Assembly (NCBI GenBank): GCA_012728815.1
Contig: JAAYEI010000043.1
Coordinates: 1 to 64,000 of the forward strand
Direction: 5' to 3'
Origin: Clostridiales bacterium
GTDB taxonomy: Bacteria > Bacillota > Clostridia > Christensenellales > Aristaeellaceae
DNA length: 64,000 nucleotides
Positions within the stretch are counted from its first letter, which is position 1; each line of letters opens with the position of its first letter. Under the pieces are notes generated by a model that was not told where the DNA came from, did not search any database, and saw only the letters and a list, made by a program, of their open reading frames with translations. Made by a program: the position numbers and the translations under genes. This document shows, one piece after another, positions 27,015-38,187 of this stretch.

Positions 27015-27959
27015 TCAGAAAACCGTCGTGGGCGCGGCGCTGAGCAGCTCCCGCGCCTCTGTCACCATCCGCAAAATGATGTCCCGGGCGGGCAGGGTGT
27101 CCTTCACCATGGAGGCGGCCTGGCCGGCCATGATGCAGCCGGACACCATGTCCCCCTGGCGCACCGCACGCCACAGGGCACCGGAGCCGTAGTTCTCCAG
27201 CTCCGCGTTGGTGATCATGGGGTCCATCTCCCGCTGGGCGAACTCCATCATGTAGCTGTTCTTCAGCGCCCGCACCGGCTGGCCCAGCCGGCGGCCCACC
27301 ACCATGGTGTCCGAATCCCGCGCGCGCAGGATTTCATCCACAAAGCACTGGGGCACCTCGCACTCGTTGGCCGCCAGGAAGCGGGTACCGCATTGCACGC
27401 CGGAGGCGCCCAGCAGCAGGGCGGCGGCCATGCCCCGGCCATTGGCGATGCCCCCCGCGGCGATGACGGGCACCCCCACCGCCTCCCTGATCTGGGGCAC
27501 CAGGGTGAAGGTGGTCAGCTCCCCGATGTGGCCGCCGGCTTCGCAGCCCTCGGCAATGACGGCGGCCGCGCCGTCCTTGACCACGCGCCTGGCCATGGCC
27601 ACGTTGGGCACCACCGGCACCACCTTGACCCCGGCGCTGAGCCAGAGGGGCATGAAGCGGCTGGGCATGCCCGCGCTGGTGGTGACCACCGGCACCTTTT
27701 CCTGGGCAACCACCTGGGCGGTCTGCTCCACCTTGGCGTTGCGCAGGAAGAGGTTCACGCCAAAGGGCTTGCTGGTCAGCCCGCGTGCCTTTCTGATTTC
27801 CTCCCGCAGTTCCTCCGCGCTCAGCTCCATCGCGGAGATGACGCCCAGGCCACCTGCCTGGGACACGGCGGCGGCCAATTTGGCGGTGGACACATAGGCC
27901 ATCCCGCCCTGCAAGATGGGGTACTGTATCCCAAACAGCTCGCTCACCCTTGTATTCAT
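27015..27959 (-). CDS. fabK: FabK-like enoyl-ACP reductase II / nitronate monooxygenase-family flavoprotein
   Basis: An FMN-dependent TIM-barrel protein of 314 residues: ELFGIQYPILQGGMAYVSTA, AVSQAGGLGVISAMELSAEE, FGVNLFLRN, AEGCEAGGHIGELTTFTLVP (catalytic His in the EAGGHIG loop), IAAGGIANGRGMAAALLLGA and the GCIMAGQAASMVKD C-terminal block. These match FabK, the last-step reductase of fatty acid elongation, better than typical nitronate monooxygenases. However, no other fab gene is nearby, so the family call is firmer than the pathway. GGAGG sits 6 nt before the ATG used; an ATG 6 nt further out touches it. Confidence 0.85.
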   Translation of the reverse strand: MNTRVSELFGIQYPILQGGMAYVSTAKLAAAVSQAGGLGVISAMELSAEELREEIRKARGLTSKPFGVNLFLRNAKVEQTAQVVAQEKVPVVTTSAGMPSRFMPLWLSAGVKVVPVVPNVAMARRVVKDGAAAVIAEGCEAGGHIGELTTFTLVPQIREAVGVPVIAAGGIANGRGMAAALLLGASGVQCGTRFLAANECEVPQCFVDEILRARDSDTMVVGRRLGQPVRALKNSYMMEFAQREMDPMITNAELENYGSGALWRAVRQGDMVSGCIMAGQAASMVKDTLPARDIILRMVTEARELLSAAPTTVF

Positions 27960-28050
27960 TGCCATCCTCCGCCTTGGATCAGGGATCAACAGGTACTCCG
28001 ATATATGTTTATCATACCCGTTTGGCGGGCGCGGAAGGGCGCGGGCAGGC

Positions 28051-28073
28051 AAAAAAACCTCCCATGGGGGAGG
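28051..28073 (-). terminator. Rho-independent terminator downstream of the rhomboid gene
   Basis: On the minus strand CCTCCC/GGGAGG (6 bp, 4-nt loop) followed by seven T. It lies about 155 nt past the rhomboid stop, so the transcript would carry a long untranslated tail in which I see nothing else. Confidence 0.75.
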
Positions 28074-28227
28074 GTGTGGGGCGGTTCAGAGGCCGCGCCA
28101 GGTGGCCACGTCCGGCGTCAGGTTTGGCGCGTCGACCTGACCCCCCGGGTCAGGGACCGGGGGCAAAGGGCGCGCGGGCGCGACAAAAAAAGCTGTCAAT
28201 TCAAGGCAACGGCCGGCGGACTGACCC

Positions 28228-28818
28228 TCAGGCGCGCCTGGGCTGGCTGGCCAACCCGAAGGCCAGCCCGCACAGCCCGCCGATGAGGTGGGCCAGCTGG
28301 GAGACCTGGTCGGCGCGGAAGAGGCTGGCCAGTTCCTGGCCCAGGTAAATCAGGGCCACCAGCAGCAGGGTGAGCGGGATTTTACCCCGCTGACGCCCGG
28401 CGGCGGCCGAGAGCAGGATGAGCATGAACACGATGCCGCTGGCCCCCAGCACGGCGGCGCCGGGGGAGAGCAGCAGGTGCACCAGCCCGGTCACCAGCGC
28501 GGTGACCAGCATCATGATGGCCAGCCGCAACCCGCCAAACTGCTGTTCTACCAGCGGGCCCAGCACCAGCAGCAGGGCCATGTTGGCCGCGTAATGGGCA
28601 AAGCTGGCGTGGCCCAGCACATGCAGGAAGAGCCGCAGGTAAAACAGCGCGGAGGCGGGGGAGGAGCGGTACACCATGAACAGCGCCCGGTTGGACGCGC
28701 CGCTTGTGAACCAGGCCAGGAGCAGGGCCAGCAGGGACAGCCCGGCAAAGCCCAGCGTGACCGGGGAGGACAGCTCCAGCCAGTTGCGGGGGTGCAGCGC
28801 GCGCAGCCTGCGGTTCAT
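28228..28818 (-). CDS. Rhomboid-family intramembrane serine protease
   Basis: A 196-residue, six-helix membrane protein with the rhomboid signatures: HVLGHASFAHYAANM in helix 2, catalytic serine S127 in GASGIVF (helix 4) and catalytic histidine H177 in AHLIGGLCG (helix 6). Such proteases cleave single-pass membrane proteins within the bilayer; the substrate is unknown. The gene follows tldE by about 105 nt and may be co-transcribed with tldD-tldE. Confidence 0.93.
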   Translation of the reverse strand: MNRRLRALHPRNWLELSSPVTLGFAGLSLLALLLAWFTSGASNRALFMVYRSSPASALFYLRLFLHVLGHASFAHYAANMALLLVLGPLVEQQFGGLRLAIMMLVTALVTGLVHLLLSPGAAVLGASGIVFMLILLSAAAGRQRGKIPLTLLLVALIYLGQELASLFRADQVSQLAHLIGGLCGLAFGLASQPRRA

Positions 28819-28923
28819 GTCTTGTCCTCCTTCACGCCTGTGTGAAAGGGGATAATGCCCCCTTCAGAAACACCGGGGCCTGGGGGATGGCCCCCCAGGG
28901 TCCCCTGTCATCATCCCTGTCTC

Positions 28924-30219
28924 TTACTTTCCGGAGATGGTGATGCCGTCCACGGCCAGCCAGGGCAGGGAGGAGCTGCCGTCCTCCATGGTTTCCCTGG
29001 AGATGCCGCGGATGCTGTTGAGCATGCCGGCCAGGTTGCCGGAAATCATGGTCTCGCTGACCGCGGGGCCCAGCTGCCCGTTTTCAATCAGGAAGGAGTT
29101 CTTGGCCACGCCTGAAAACTCGCCGCCAGCACCTGAGGCGCCGCCGGAGTAGCGGGACACCAGCAGGCCCTTGTCAATGGTGCTGAGGATGTCCTTGAGG
29201 GCGGTCTGGCCCGGGGCCACGATGATGGCGTGGCTGGTGTTGGGCGCGCGGCTGTGGCCGGTTTTGTTGGCCGCGTAGGCGGAGAGCATGAACTGCTTGA
29301 GCACGCCGCGCTCAATGAGGTCATAGTCCCTGGAGAGGAAGCCCTCCTGGGTGTAGCGCTCCGCGCTGACCATGCGCGGGTCCAGGGGTTTGAAGGAGAG
29401 GGTGAGGCGCGGGTCGGCCACCTGGGTGCCCAGGGCGTCCTTCCACAGGCTGGTGCCGTCCAGCAGCACGCTGTCAGCGGCGTAGTTGGACACCAGCTCA
29501 TAGAGCATGCTGCCCAGGCAGTCCGGGGTGAAGACCACGGTGCCCTCAAACTTGCCCTTTGTGGGCTGGGTGTGGATCTGCTTCTGGGCGTCGGCCAGGT
29601 TCTGGCGCAGGCTGCCCTGGTCCAGGAAGGGGCGGGACAGGTCCGCGCACTCAAAGGAGGAGTGGTTGAAGGAGGAGGACTTGCCCCCCTCATGGCCGGA
29701 AAACATGAGGAACACGCCGTAACTGCCCGCGCGGCTGTCATAGGCCACGCCGTGGCTGTTCAAATAGCTGCCCTCCCGGGCGACGTGCTGGGCGCTCACG
29801 CTTTCCAGCACCACCTTGGGGTACTCGGCCTTGATGGCGTCCAGCATCTCCTGGGTGCGGTTGAAGAGCAGCTCGCGGTCCAGGGTGAACGCGCCCGTGT
29901 CAAAGCTGCCCCCGCCTTCCCGGGCCAATTCCCAGGCCGGGTCGCTCTGGCCATCCCGGGCGGCCGCGAAACAGTCCCTGGCGGCGGCCGCGATGGCCTC
30001 AGGCTCAAAGCTGTTGCCGCTGACGGTGCCGCGGCGCTGGTCCACAAAGGCCTGCAGGGCCAGGGAGTGGTCCAGGGTGGTTCGCAGCAGGGTGAACTGG
30101 CCGTTTTCCAGGTTGAACTCGGTCTTGCGGCTGGTGTGTGCCTGCGCGCTGGCCTGCTGCGCGCCCAGGCGCTCAAGCGCCTGCAGCGCGGCGGTGGTGG
30201 TTTGCTGTTCTCTTGTCAT
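28924..30219 (-). CDS. tldE: TldE/PmbA-family subunit of the TldD/E metalloprotease
   Basis: 431 residues, U62/PmbA family, without its own HExxxH motif, as expected for the regulatory half of the TldD/TldE heterodimer, which degrades unfolded peptides and in some bacteria matures microcins and other RiPPs. Features: TEFNLENGQFTLLR near the N-terminus, SAQHVAREGSYLNSHGV, LLDGTSLWKDALGTQVA, LMLSAYAANKTGH-like FMLSAYAANKTGH and SSLPWLAVDGITISG at the end. It starts 2 nt after tldD's stop with a GGAGG inside the tldD end, so they are co-translated. Confidence 0.92.
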   Translation of the reverse strand: MTREQQTTTAALQALERLGAQQASAQAHTSRKTEFNLENGQFTLLRTTLDHSLALQAFVDQRRGTVSGNSFEPEAIAAAARDCFAAARDGQSDPAWELAREGGGSFDTGAFTLDRELLFNRTQEMLDAIKAEYPKVVLESVSAQHVAREGSYLNSHGVAYDSRAGSYGVFLMFSGHEGGKSSSFNHSSFECADLSRPFLDQGSLRQNLADAQKQIHTQPTKGKFEGTVVFTPDCLGSMLYELVSNYAADSVLLDGTSLWKDALGTQVADPRLTLSFKPLDPRMVSAERYTQEGFLSRDYDLIERGVLKQFMLSAYAANKTGHSRAPNTSHAIIVAPGQTALKDILSTIDKGLLVSRYSGGASGAGGEFSGVAKNSFLIENGQLGPAVSETMISGNLAGMLNSIRGISRETMEDGSSSLPWLAVDGITISGK

Positions 30220-30221
30220 CC

Positions 30222-31607
30222 TTACCTGCCTCCTATCATGACCTGGCAGCGCAGTTCGGGGCCGCCCACGCCCACGGGCATGGGCTGCTTCTTGCCGCAA
30301 AAGCCGCTGGACGCCCAGGTGACCTGGTCGGACACCATATCGACGGTTTTGAGCATGTCAAAGGCCACGCCGGAGATGGTGGTGTCAAAGATGGCCTGGC
30401 CCAGCTTGCCGTTCTTGATTTCATAGCCCAGGGTGACGCCAAACATGAACTCGCCTGTGGTGTCGGCCTGGCCGTTGTTGGTGTACATGAGGTAGTAGCC
30501 CTCCTCGGTGCCGGCAATCATGTCCTGCAGCTTGTTGGGGCCGGGGTGGATGGCGGTGTTGCGCATGCGGATGAGGGGCTCATCGTTGAAGGCGAACGCG
30601 CGGGCGTTGCCCTGGGGGCGCATGTTGTAATGGCGGCCCAGCTCGCGGTTGAGCATGAAGCCTACCAGCTTGCCGTTGCGGATGAGCTCGGCGTCCTCGG
30701 CCAGCACGCCTTCGTCGTCCACATACACGGGCAGGGGGGCGGTCTGGTCAAAGGCGGTGTGGGCAAAGTCGGTCATGGACACCAGGGGGCTGGCCACCAT
30801 CTGGCCCAGCATGGGGCCGGCGACCGAGCCCCCCAGCACCAGGTCGGCCTCCACGGTGTGGCCCACCGCTTCATGGGCCAGGATGCCGGAAAGCTCCCCG
30901 GAAAGGATGCAGGTGGCCACGCCGGCCTTGGCGAAGGTGCCCTCGCGCTTGTTCATCAGGTGCTCATACAGGCGGTCCACCTCGCCATAGAGGGCGGCGG
31001 GGTCGGTGAAGACAGTGTCAAAGCTGCCCCGCCCGCCAAAGGAGCGGAACACCTCCACCGGCATGCCCTTGTCAGTGACGGCGTTGAGGATGACATAGAC
31101 ATAGCTGCGCGGGGCCAGGGTGTGGGCGGCGTAGCCGTCGCTGGTGAGCAGCTGCTTTTCCATGGAATCGGCCGTGGCCACCACGGTGCGGCTGGCCAGG
31201 CCGGGGTATTTGCCGCTGATGTAGCTGTCCAGCGCCTGGGTGAAATCCAGGTAGCGCTTTTGCTCCACATCGTTGAAGTCGGCCTGGCGGGGCAGGGAAC
31301 CGTGGGCAATCTGGGGCAGGGCGCCCTTGCCGGGCCTGACCTTGTCATCCAGGAAGAGGGCGTTTTGGGAAGCGGTGTCCAGGGCCTTGCGCGCGGCGTC
31401 CTGGCTGAGGTCGGCGGCTGAGGCGAAGCCGTACACGCCGTTGCTGTATACGCGCGCTGACACGCCCTGGCTGTCCTGGCGGGTGTTGCCCACCAGGTTG
31501 CCGCCCAGGAGCACCACGCGCCGGGCCAGGCTGCGCTGGGCGCGCAGTTCGGAGTGCGCGCCCGGCTTGAAGCTGCCGTGCAGGGAGGAGATGATGTCTG
31601 GTATCAC
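30222..31607 (-). CDS. tldD: TldD-family metalloprotease subunit
   Basis: The zinc-binding half of the TldD/E protease, 461 residues, carrying HEAVGH (H245-H250) in the ILAHEAVGHTVEADLVLGG segment, followed by VYVDDEGVLAEDAEL, GFMLNRELGRHYNM, and a cysteine-free C-terminal beta domain with GGPELRCQVMIGGR. A GTG start with GGAGGAGG upstream is used. In other bacteria TldD/E matures RiPP natural products; no precursor peptide or other RiPP gene is visible here, so general peptide turnover is the safer call. Confidence 0.93.
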   Translation of the reverse strand: MIPDIISSLHGSFKPGAHSELRAQRSLARRVVLLGGNLVGNTRQDSQGVSARVYSNGVYGFASAADLSQDAARKALDTASQNALFLDDKVRPGKGALPQIAHGSLPRQADFNDVEQKRYLDFTQALDSYISGKYPGLASRTVVATADSMEKQLLTSDGYAAHTLAPRSYVYVILNAVTDKGMPVEVFRSFGGRGSFDTVFTDPAALYGEVDRLYEHLMNKREGTFAKAGVATCILSGELSGILAHEAVGHTVEADLVLGGSVAGPMLGQMVASPLVSMTDFAHTAFDQTAPLPVYVDDEGVLAEDAELIRNGKLVGFMLNRELGRHYNMRPQGNARAFAFNDEPLIRMRNTAIHPGPNKLQDMIAGTEEGYYLMYTNNGQADTTGEFMFGVTLGYEIKNGKLGQAIFDTTISGVAFDMLKTVDMVSDQVTWASSGFCGKKQPMPVGVGGPELRCQVMIGGR

Positions 31608-31626
31608 AGGATATCCTCCTCCAAAT

Positions 31627-31649
31627 GTAGAATCCTGTGCTTATTCTAC
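31627..31649. repeat. Inverted repeat upstream of tldD
   Basis: GTAGAAT and ATTCTAC, 9 nt apart, lie 20-42 nt before the tldD start codon, next to a TAGAAT -10-like box. Could be an operator or a leader hairpin. Confidence 0.4.
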
Positions 31650-31742
31650 CACGCAAAGGGCCGGATTGCGAAATCGGTGCAACCCAAGCCGGGCTGGCCT
31701 GTGCAGGGGGGGCGGTCACCCCAGGGCCGCGCCAAACAGAAG

Positions 31743-31772
31743 CAGGGGGCAGGGTCATGACCCTGCCCCCTG
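31743..31772 (-). terminator. 30-nt perfect palindrome closing the acetyl esterase gene
   Basis: CAGGGGGCAGGGTCA followed directly by its reverse complement, with no loop bases. It lies 67 nt past the esterase stop on the minus strand and is followed by CTTCTGTTT. The position suggests a transcript end. Confidence 0.6.
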
Positions 31773-31838
31773 GCCTGGCGGGATGAAAGCCGTGAACCCG
31801 CGGTTTGCACGGCCGCGCCCGTGCCGGGCGCCGGGTGA

Positions 31839-32804
31839 TCAGGCCAGCAGCCCCGCCATGAAGGAGAAGATGAGGTCATCCCCGCCGGGCAGGCCTTCGT
31901 GGCCAAAGTCGGGCCAGAACTCATAGCGCTTGTCCGCGGTGATTTTGTTGTAGGCGGCAAACTGGGTGGAGGGCGGGCAGATGGTGTCCATCAGCCCCAC
32001 CAGCATCAGGGTCTGCCCCTTGATGCGGTGCGCCAGATGCTGCAGGTCGATGTAGCCCAGCTTGGTGAAGGTGGCTTCCGCCCGGTGGTGCTGGGGGTCA
32101 AACTTGCGGAAATAATCGCGCAGCTCACGGTAGGCGTCCACCGCCAGGTCCATGTCCCACACGCGGCGGTAGTCGCACATGAAGGGGTAGACCGGGGCCA
32201 GCCGGGCAATGCCAGGCTCCAGCGCCGCGCAGGCCAGGGTCAGGGCGCCCCCCTGGCTGCCGCCGGTGGCGCCGACCCGATGGGGGTCCACCTGGGGCAG
32301 GGCCATCACGATGCGGGCCAGCTGCGCGGCGTCCAGGAACAGGGCGCGGGTGAGCAGCTTGTCCGGGTCCGGGTCATCCAGCCCGCGGATGATCTGGCCG
32401 TAGAGGGTGTTGCCTTGCACGCCGCCCACGTCCTGGCTCTTGCCGCCCTGGCCGCGGCAGTCCAGCGCCGCCACCACAAAGCCGGCCTGGGCATAGGCCA
32501 GGTGGTGGGCCCAGTCACCCGAATCGCCGGAATAGCCATGAAAGCGCACCAGGGCCGGGCAGTTGTCACGGCCCTTGGGTGAAAGCAGCTTGGCGTACAC
32601 GCGCGCGCCGCCCACGCCGGTGAAATACAGGTCAAAGCAGTCCACCCCGGGGGCGGTGAAGGCGGCGGGCCTGAGATCGCAGCCGGTGCCCAGGGCGTGC
32701 ATCTCCTTGAGCGCCCGGGCCCAGTAGTGCTCATGGTCCTTGGGCCTGGGGTTGGTTCCCTGGTAGACCAGCAGCTGCTCCAATGGCATTTCAAAGATGG
32801 GCAT
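31839..32804 (-). CDS. CE7-family acetyl esterase (acetyl xylan esterase / cephalosporin-C deacetylase)
   Basis: A 321-residue cytoplasmic alpha/beta hydrolase with the CE7 hallmarks: RGQGG (117-121), the nucleophile S183 in GGSQGG, acid D273 and H302 in GHEGL, and the early motif VRFHGYSGDSGDW. These enzymes remove acetyl groups from xylo-oligosaccharides and small acetylated sugars after uptake, which fits a genome with a sugar ABC importer. It is monocistronic, with its own promoter and palindromic terminator. Confidence 0.95.
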   Translation of the reverse strand: MPIFEMPLEQLLVYQGTNPRPKDHEHYWARALKEMHALGTGCDLRPAAFTAPGVDCFDLYFTGVGGARVYAKLLSPKGRDNCPALVRFHGYSGDSGDWAHHLAYAQAGFVVAALDCRGQGGKSQDVGGVQGNTLYGQIIRGLDDPDPDKLLTRALFLDAAQLARIVMALPQVDPHRVGATGGSQGGALTLACAALEPGIARLAPVYPFMCDYRRVWDMDLAVDAYRELRDYFRKFDPQHHRAEATFTKLGYIDLQHLAHRIKGQTLMLVGLMDTICPPSTQFAAYNKITADKRYEFWPDFGHEGLPGGDDLIFSFMAGLLA

Positions 32805-32841
32805 GGTGTCCTCCTGATGAAGTAGTGGATATGTTTTCCAA

Positions 32842-32870
32842 ATGATAGGACAGCACAGGGCACTTGTAAA
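32842..32870 (-). promoter_or_regulatory. Acetyl esterase promoter
   Basis: Minus strand TTTACA, 17-nt spacer, TATCAT, about 37 nt upstream of the start codon. Confidence 0.65.
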
Positions 32871-32932
32871 GCACCGGGTGCAATCAGGCTTATTGGGCGG
32901 TCAGATTCCCACTGGCAACTGCATGGATGCCG

Positions 32933-32971
32933 GAAAAAAGACGCAATTCCCACGACCTGGGAATTGCGTCT
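32933..32971 (-). terminator. Rho-independent terminator of the M42-alaS operon
   Basis: A 13-bp perfect stem (AGACGCAATTCCC/GGGAATTGCGTCT, 7-nt loop) followed on the minus strand by TTTTTTCC, about 35 nt after the alaS stop. Confidence 0.88.
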
Positions 32972-33006
32972 GGGGCACATGAGGGTGACGGCGGGCGCCC
33001 TGGGCC

Positions 33007-35028
<2,022 letters not shown>

Positions 35029-35044
35029 GTGTTTCTACGTTCCT

Positions 35045-36043
35045 TTATGCGAGTTCGATGAATTGCAGCAGCACCTTCAGGGCGCCTTCCATGTCGCGCA
35101 GGTCGATGACCTCGTTGGCGGAGTGCACATAGCGGCAGGGGATGGACAGGGTGCCGGTGGGCACCCCGCCGCGGCTGAGCTGGATGGCGCCGCCGTCGGT
35201 GCCGCCAAAGGCCAGCACCTCCCGCTGCACGGCCACGCCCGCGGCCTGCGCCGCCTCAAAGAGCTTGTCGCGCACATAGGGGCTGGCGATCATGCTGCGG
35301 TCCATGATCTTGACCGCGGGGCCGGCGCCCAGCTTCACGGCGGGCAGCTTGGTCTGGGGCGTGTCGCCCCAGGCGGTCACATCCAGCGCCAGGCCGATGT
35401 CCGGCTCCACCGCGTAGGCGGCCACCCGCGCGCCGCGCAGTCCCACCTCCTCCTGGGTGGAGAACACGCCCACGATGGTGTTCTTCTGCCCCTCCGCGTA
35501 CATGAGCAGCTCCACCAGCAGCGCGCAGGCGCAGCGGTTGTCCATGGCGGGGCTGGCCACCTTGTGGCGGCCCAGCGCCGTGAAGTCCGGCGCGTAGACG
35601 GCCACGTCGCCGATGCTGACCAGCTTCTCGGCCTCCTCGCGGCTGTCCGCGCCGATGTCCACGAACAGGTCGCTCATCTCCGGTTCCTTCTTGCCCTTGG
35701 TGTTGGGCTCCAGCGCCACGATGCCCGGGGTGCCGTCAGCAAACACCACCTTGCGCGCGGCCACCAGCCGGGGGCTGATCCCGCCCACCGCGTGCACGCG
35801 CAGGAAGCCTTCCTTTTCGATGTCGGTCACCACCAGGCCGATGTGGTCCATGTGGGCGGAGATCATGATGGTCTTGGCGTTTTCCTCCGCGCCAAACTTC
35901 TCCACAATCAGGTTGCCCAGGGCGTCGGTGCGCATGCTGTCCACATGGCCTGACAGCAGTTCACGCACCTTGTCGGCCACCAGGTGCTCCTGCCCGGTGG
36001 GGCCGTAGGCGCCCAAGAGGGTTTGCAGTGTGTCCCGCAGCAT
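35045..36043 (-). CDS. M42-family glutamyl/leucyl aminopeptidase, third tandem copy
   Basis: A 332-residue dinuclear-metal aminopeptidase of the PepA/FrvX/DeuB tetrahedral family: ISAHMDHIGLVV (first His ligand; Glu of the usual HMDEIG replaced by His), AMDNRCACALL (bridging Asp), STQEEVGLRGARVAAY (Glu pair), IGLALDVTAWGDTP (Asp) and RYVHSANEVIDLRD (last His). These degrade short peptides in the cytoplasm. Lies between another M42 gene (16 nt upstream) and alaS (16 nt downstream) in one operon. Confidence 0.92.
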   Translation of the reverse strand: MLRDTLQTLLGAYGPTGQEHLVADKVRELLSGHVDSMRTDALGNLIVEKFGAEENAKTIMISAHMDHIGLVVTDIEKEGFLRVHAVGGISPRLVAARKVVFADGTPGIVALEPNTKGKKEPEMSDLFVDIGADSREEAEKLVSIGDVAVYAPDFTALGRHKVASPAMDNRCACALLVELLMYAEGQKNTIVGVFSTQEEVGLRGARVAAYAVEPDIGLALDVTAWGDTPQTKLPAVKLGAGPAVKIMDRSMIASPYVRDKLFEAAQAAGVAVQREVLAFGGTDGGAIQLSRGGVPTGTLSIPCRYVHSANEVIDLRDMEGALKVLLQFIELA

Positions 36044-36059
36044 GTCGATGTCCTCCCGC

Positions 36060-37067
36060 TTATAAGCTGTGTAAGAAGGCGATGGCCAGGTCGGCCTGGG
36101 CCTTGATGTCGGAAAGCTTGGCCACGTTGTTGCCCGAGTGGATGTAGCGGCAGGGGACGCTGAGCACGCAGGTGCGAGCGCCCTTGCCCGCTTGCTGGAA
36201 GCTGGCCGCGTCGTTGCCGCCGGTCACCGCGCGTTTGACCTGGTGGGGGATGCCGTGTTCCTGCGCCACCTGCAGCAGCTGCTGGTAGAGCTGCTGGTTG
36301 GCGATGCTGGCCCGGTCCATGAAGCTGACGGCCACGCCCTGCCCGGGCACGCACACCTGGAAGCGCTCCGGGGTGTCCCCCAGGTCGTTGGCGGCGGTGC
36401 CCTCCAGGATGATGGCGATGTCCGGCTGCAGGTGGAAGGCCGCGCCCCTGGAGCCGCGCAGGCCCACCTCCTCCTGGGTGACAAAGACGCAGCACAGGTC
36501 GCCCGCGTAGTCGCTCTTGAGGATGTCCAGCAGGTTCAGGCAGCCCACCCGGTCATCCAGCGCGCGCGCGGCCACAAAGCCCTCGCCAAACTCGGTATAA
36601 GGGGTGTCAAACACGGCGTAGGCGCCCAGGGGGCACAGCCTCTCGGCCTCCTTGGCGTCCCTGGCGCCGATGTCGATGAACAGGTTGTCATAGTCCAGCA
36701 CGCGCTCGCGGTCAGCCGGGGTCTGCAGGTGGATGGCCATGGCGCCGATCACGCCGCGCAGGCGCTCTTTGCCCACCAGCACCCACTTGGACACCACCAC
36801 CCGCGGGTCCACCCCGCCCACAGGGCGGAAGCGCAGCAGGCCGTCCTCGGTGTGCCCGGTGATGATGAAGCCGATCTCGTCCATGTGCGCGGCGAAGGTG
36901 ACGCTGGGCTTCATGGGGTCACTGCCCTTCCTGCGGCAGACCAGGTTGCCCGCGCGGTCAATGGACACATCATCGCACAGCGCCTGGGCCGCTTCCTTCA
37001 GCAGCGCGCGCACCTCCTGCTCGCAGCCGGAGGGGCCAAAGGCTTCCGTCAGCGTTTTCAGGTCCAT
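36060..37067 (-). CDS. M42-family aminopeptidase, second tandem copy
   Basis: 335 residues with the consensus M42 metal ligands: FAAHMDEIGFIIT, ALDDRVGCLNLL, VTQEEVGLRGSRGAAF, IILEGTAANDLGDTP and RYIHSGNNVAKLSD. Its start overlaps the stop of the first copy by 10 nt, so it is translationally coupled. Sequence differences from its neighbours at substrate-pocket positions (ILEGTAAND here, LALDVTAWGD and VALDVCHADTP in the others) suggest the three copies form complexes with different residue specificity, as reported for archaeal TET peptidases. Confidence 0.93.
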   Translation of the reverse strand: MDLKTLTEAFGPSGCEQEVRALLKEAAQALCDDVSIDRAGNLVCRRKGSDPMKPSVTFAAHMDEIGFIITGHTEDGLLRFRPVGGVDPRVVVSKWVLVGKERLRGVIGAMAIHLQTPADRERVLDYDNLFIDIGARDAKEAERLCPLGAYAVFDTPYTEFGEGFVAARALDDRVGCLNLLDILKSDYAGDLCCVFVTQEEVGLRGSRGAAFHLQPDIAIILEGTAANDLGDTPERFQVCVPGQGVAVSFMDRASIANQQLYQQLLQVAQEHGIPHQVKRAVTGGNDAASFQQAGKGARTCVLSVPCRYIHSGNNVAKLSDIKAQADLAIAFLHSL

Positions 37068-38095
37068 AGCTCGTCCTCCCAGCCCTCGTTCACGGCGACG
37101 GCGAACTGCGCCAGCAGCCGCCCCCCTTCCCTGAGGTTTTTGCTGTCCAGGGTTTCCACCGTGGTGTGCATGTTCTTGAGCGGCAGCTCCAGCAGCACGG
37201 TGGGCACGCCGGCGCGCGCCTCGCCGATGCCATCGGCATCGGTGAAGGTGCTGCGCGGCACCACCGCGGTCTGCAGGCTGATGTTCTGCTCTTTGGCCAC
37301 CTCCACCAGCTTGCCCCGCAGGACGGGGTGGATGAAGGGGCCCATGGAGGCCACCAGGCTGTCCAGCTTGTGGGTGCGCCAGGCGGGCGCGCCCGGGGTG
37401 TCCGCGTGGCAGACATCCAGGGCCACGGCAAAATCCGGGTCCAGCGCGAAGGCGCTGGTGATGGCCCCGCGGGTGCCAACCTCCTCCTGCGCGGTGGCCA
37501 CGAAATACAGATCGGCCTCATGGCGCAGGTTCTGCAGCTGCTTGAGCGCCTCAAACATCATCGCCACGCAGGCGCGGTCGTCGCTGGTCTTGACGGCCAC
37601 CCGGCCGTTCTGCAGCGCCGTGTAGCGGTGCTCCAGCTGCACCTGGTCGCCAATCTGCACCTGCTCGCGCACGCGCTGCGGCGGCAGCCCCAGGTCCACA
37701 TAGAGGTCCTCGCGCTGGTAGTTCTTGCTGCGCTCCTCGGCGCTGAGCAGATGGGGCGCCTTGGCGCCGATGATGCCCAGCAGCCTGTCCTTGCCGTACA
37801 CCCACACCCGCTGGCCGGGCAGGATGCGCGGGTCCACCCCGCCCACCTGGCCCAGGCGCAGGCTGCCGTCCTCCTCTATGTTGACCACCATCAGGCCAAT
37901 CTCGTCCAGGTGGGCCGCAAACATCACCTTGGGGCCCCCGCCCTTTTTCCTGGCGATGACGTTGTGCATCTGGTCCACCCACACCTCATCGCAGTAGGGG
38001 CGGAAGGCGTCGGCCACAAAATCGGCCACCGGCCCCTCATCCCCGGACAGGCCCCGGATGGCGGTGATGTCCCGCAGAAAATCTTCTGTGCGCAT
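37058..38095 (-). CDS. M42-family aminopeptidase, first tandem copy
   Basis: The ATG after GGAAAGGAAGG is used; longer in-frame extensions cross the promoter. 345 residues: AAHLDEIGLMVVNIEEDG, a regulatory PDZ-like insert (LGQVGGVDPRILPGQ), TSDDRACVAMMFEAL (bridging Asp), ATAQEEVGTRGAITSA, FAVALDVCHADTPG and MHTTVETLD (last His; the usual RYxHS is changed to LKNMHTT). First gene of the M42a-M42b-M42c-alaS operon, preceded by a good promoter. Confidence 0.92.
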   Translation of the reverse strand: MRTEDFLRDITAIRGLSGDEGPVADFVADAFRPYCDEVWVDQMHNVIARKKGGGPKVMFAAHLDEIGLMVVNIEEDGSLRLGQVGGVDPRILPGQRVWVYGKDRLLGIIGAKAPHLLSAEERSKNYQREDLYVDLGLPPQRVREQVQIGDQVQLEHRYTALQNGRVAVKTSDDRACVAMMFEALKQLQNLRHEADLYFVATAQEEVGTRGAITSAFALDPDFAVALDVCHADTPGAPAWRTHKLDSLVASMGPFIHPVLRGKLVEVAKEQNISLQTAVVPRSTFTDADGIGEARAGVPTVLLELPLKNMHTTVETLDSKNLREGGRLLAQFAVAVNEGWEDELWT

Positions 38096-38187
38096 GCGCC
38101 TTCCTTTCCATCCAACTGCCCGGGCCTCAGGCCATCCTGCGCTGGGCAGCGTGCTGTGTAAAAGCGCTTGCGCGCCTGTAAGGTTCA

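Noticed and set aside
31743..31772. 30-nt perfect palindrome as a regulator operator
   Set aside because: It lies between the 3' end of the esterase gene and 135 nt before tldD, where a transcript end is expected; a palindrome without other copies gives no support for an operator.
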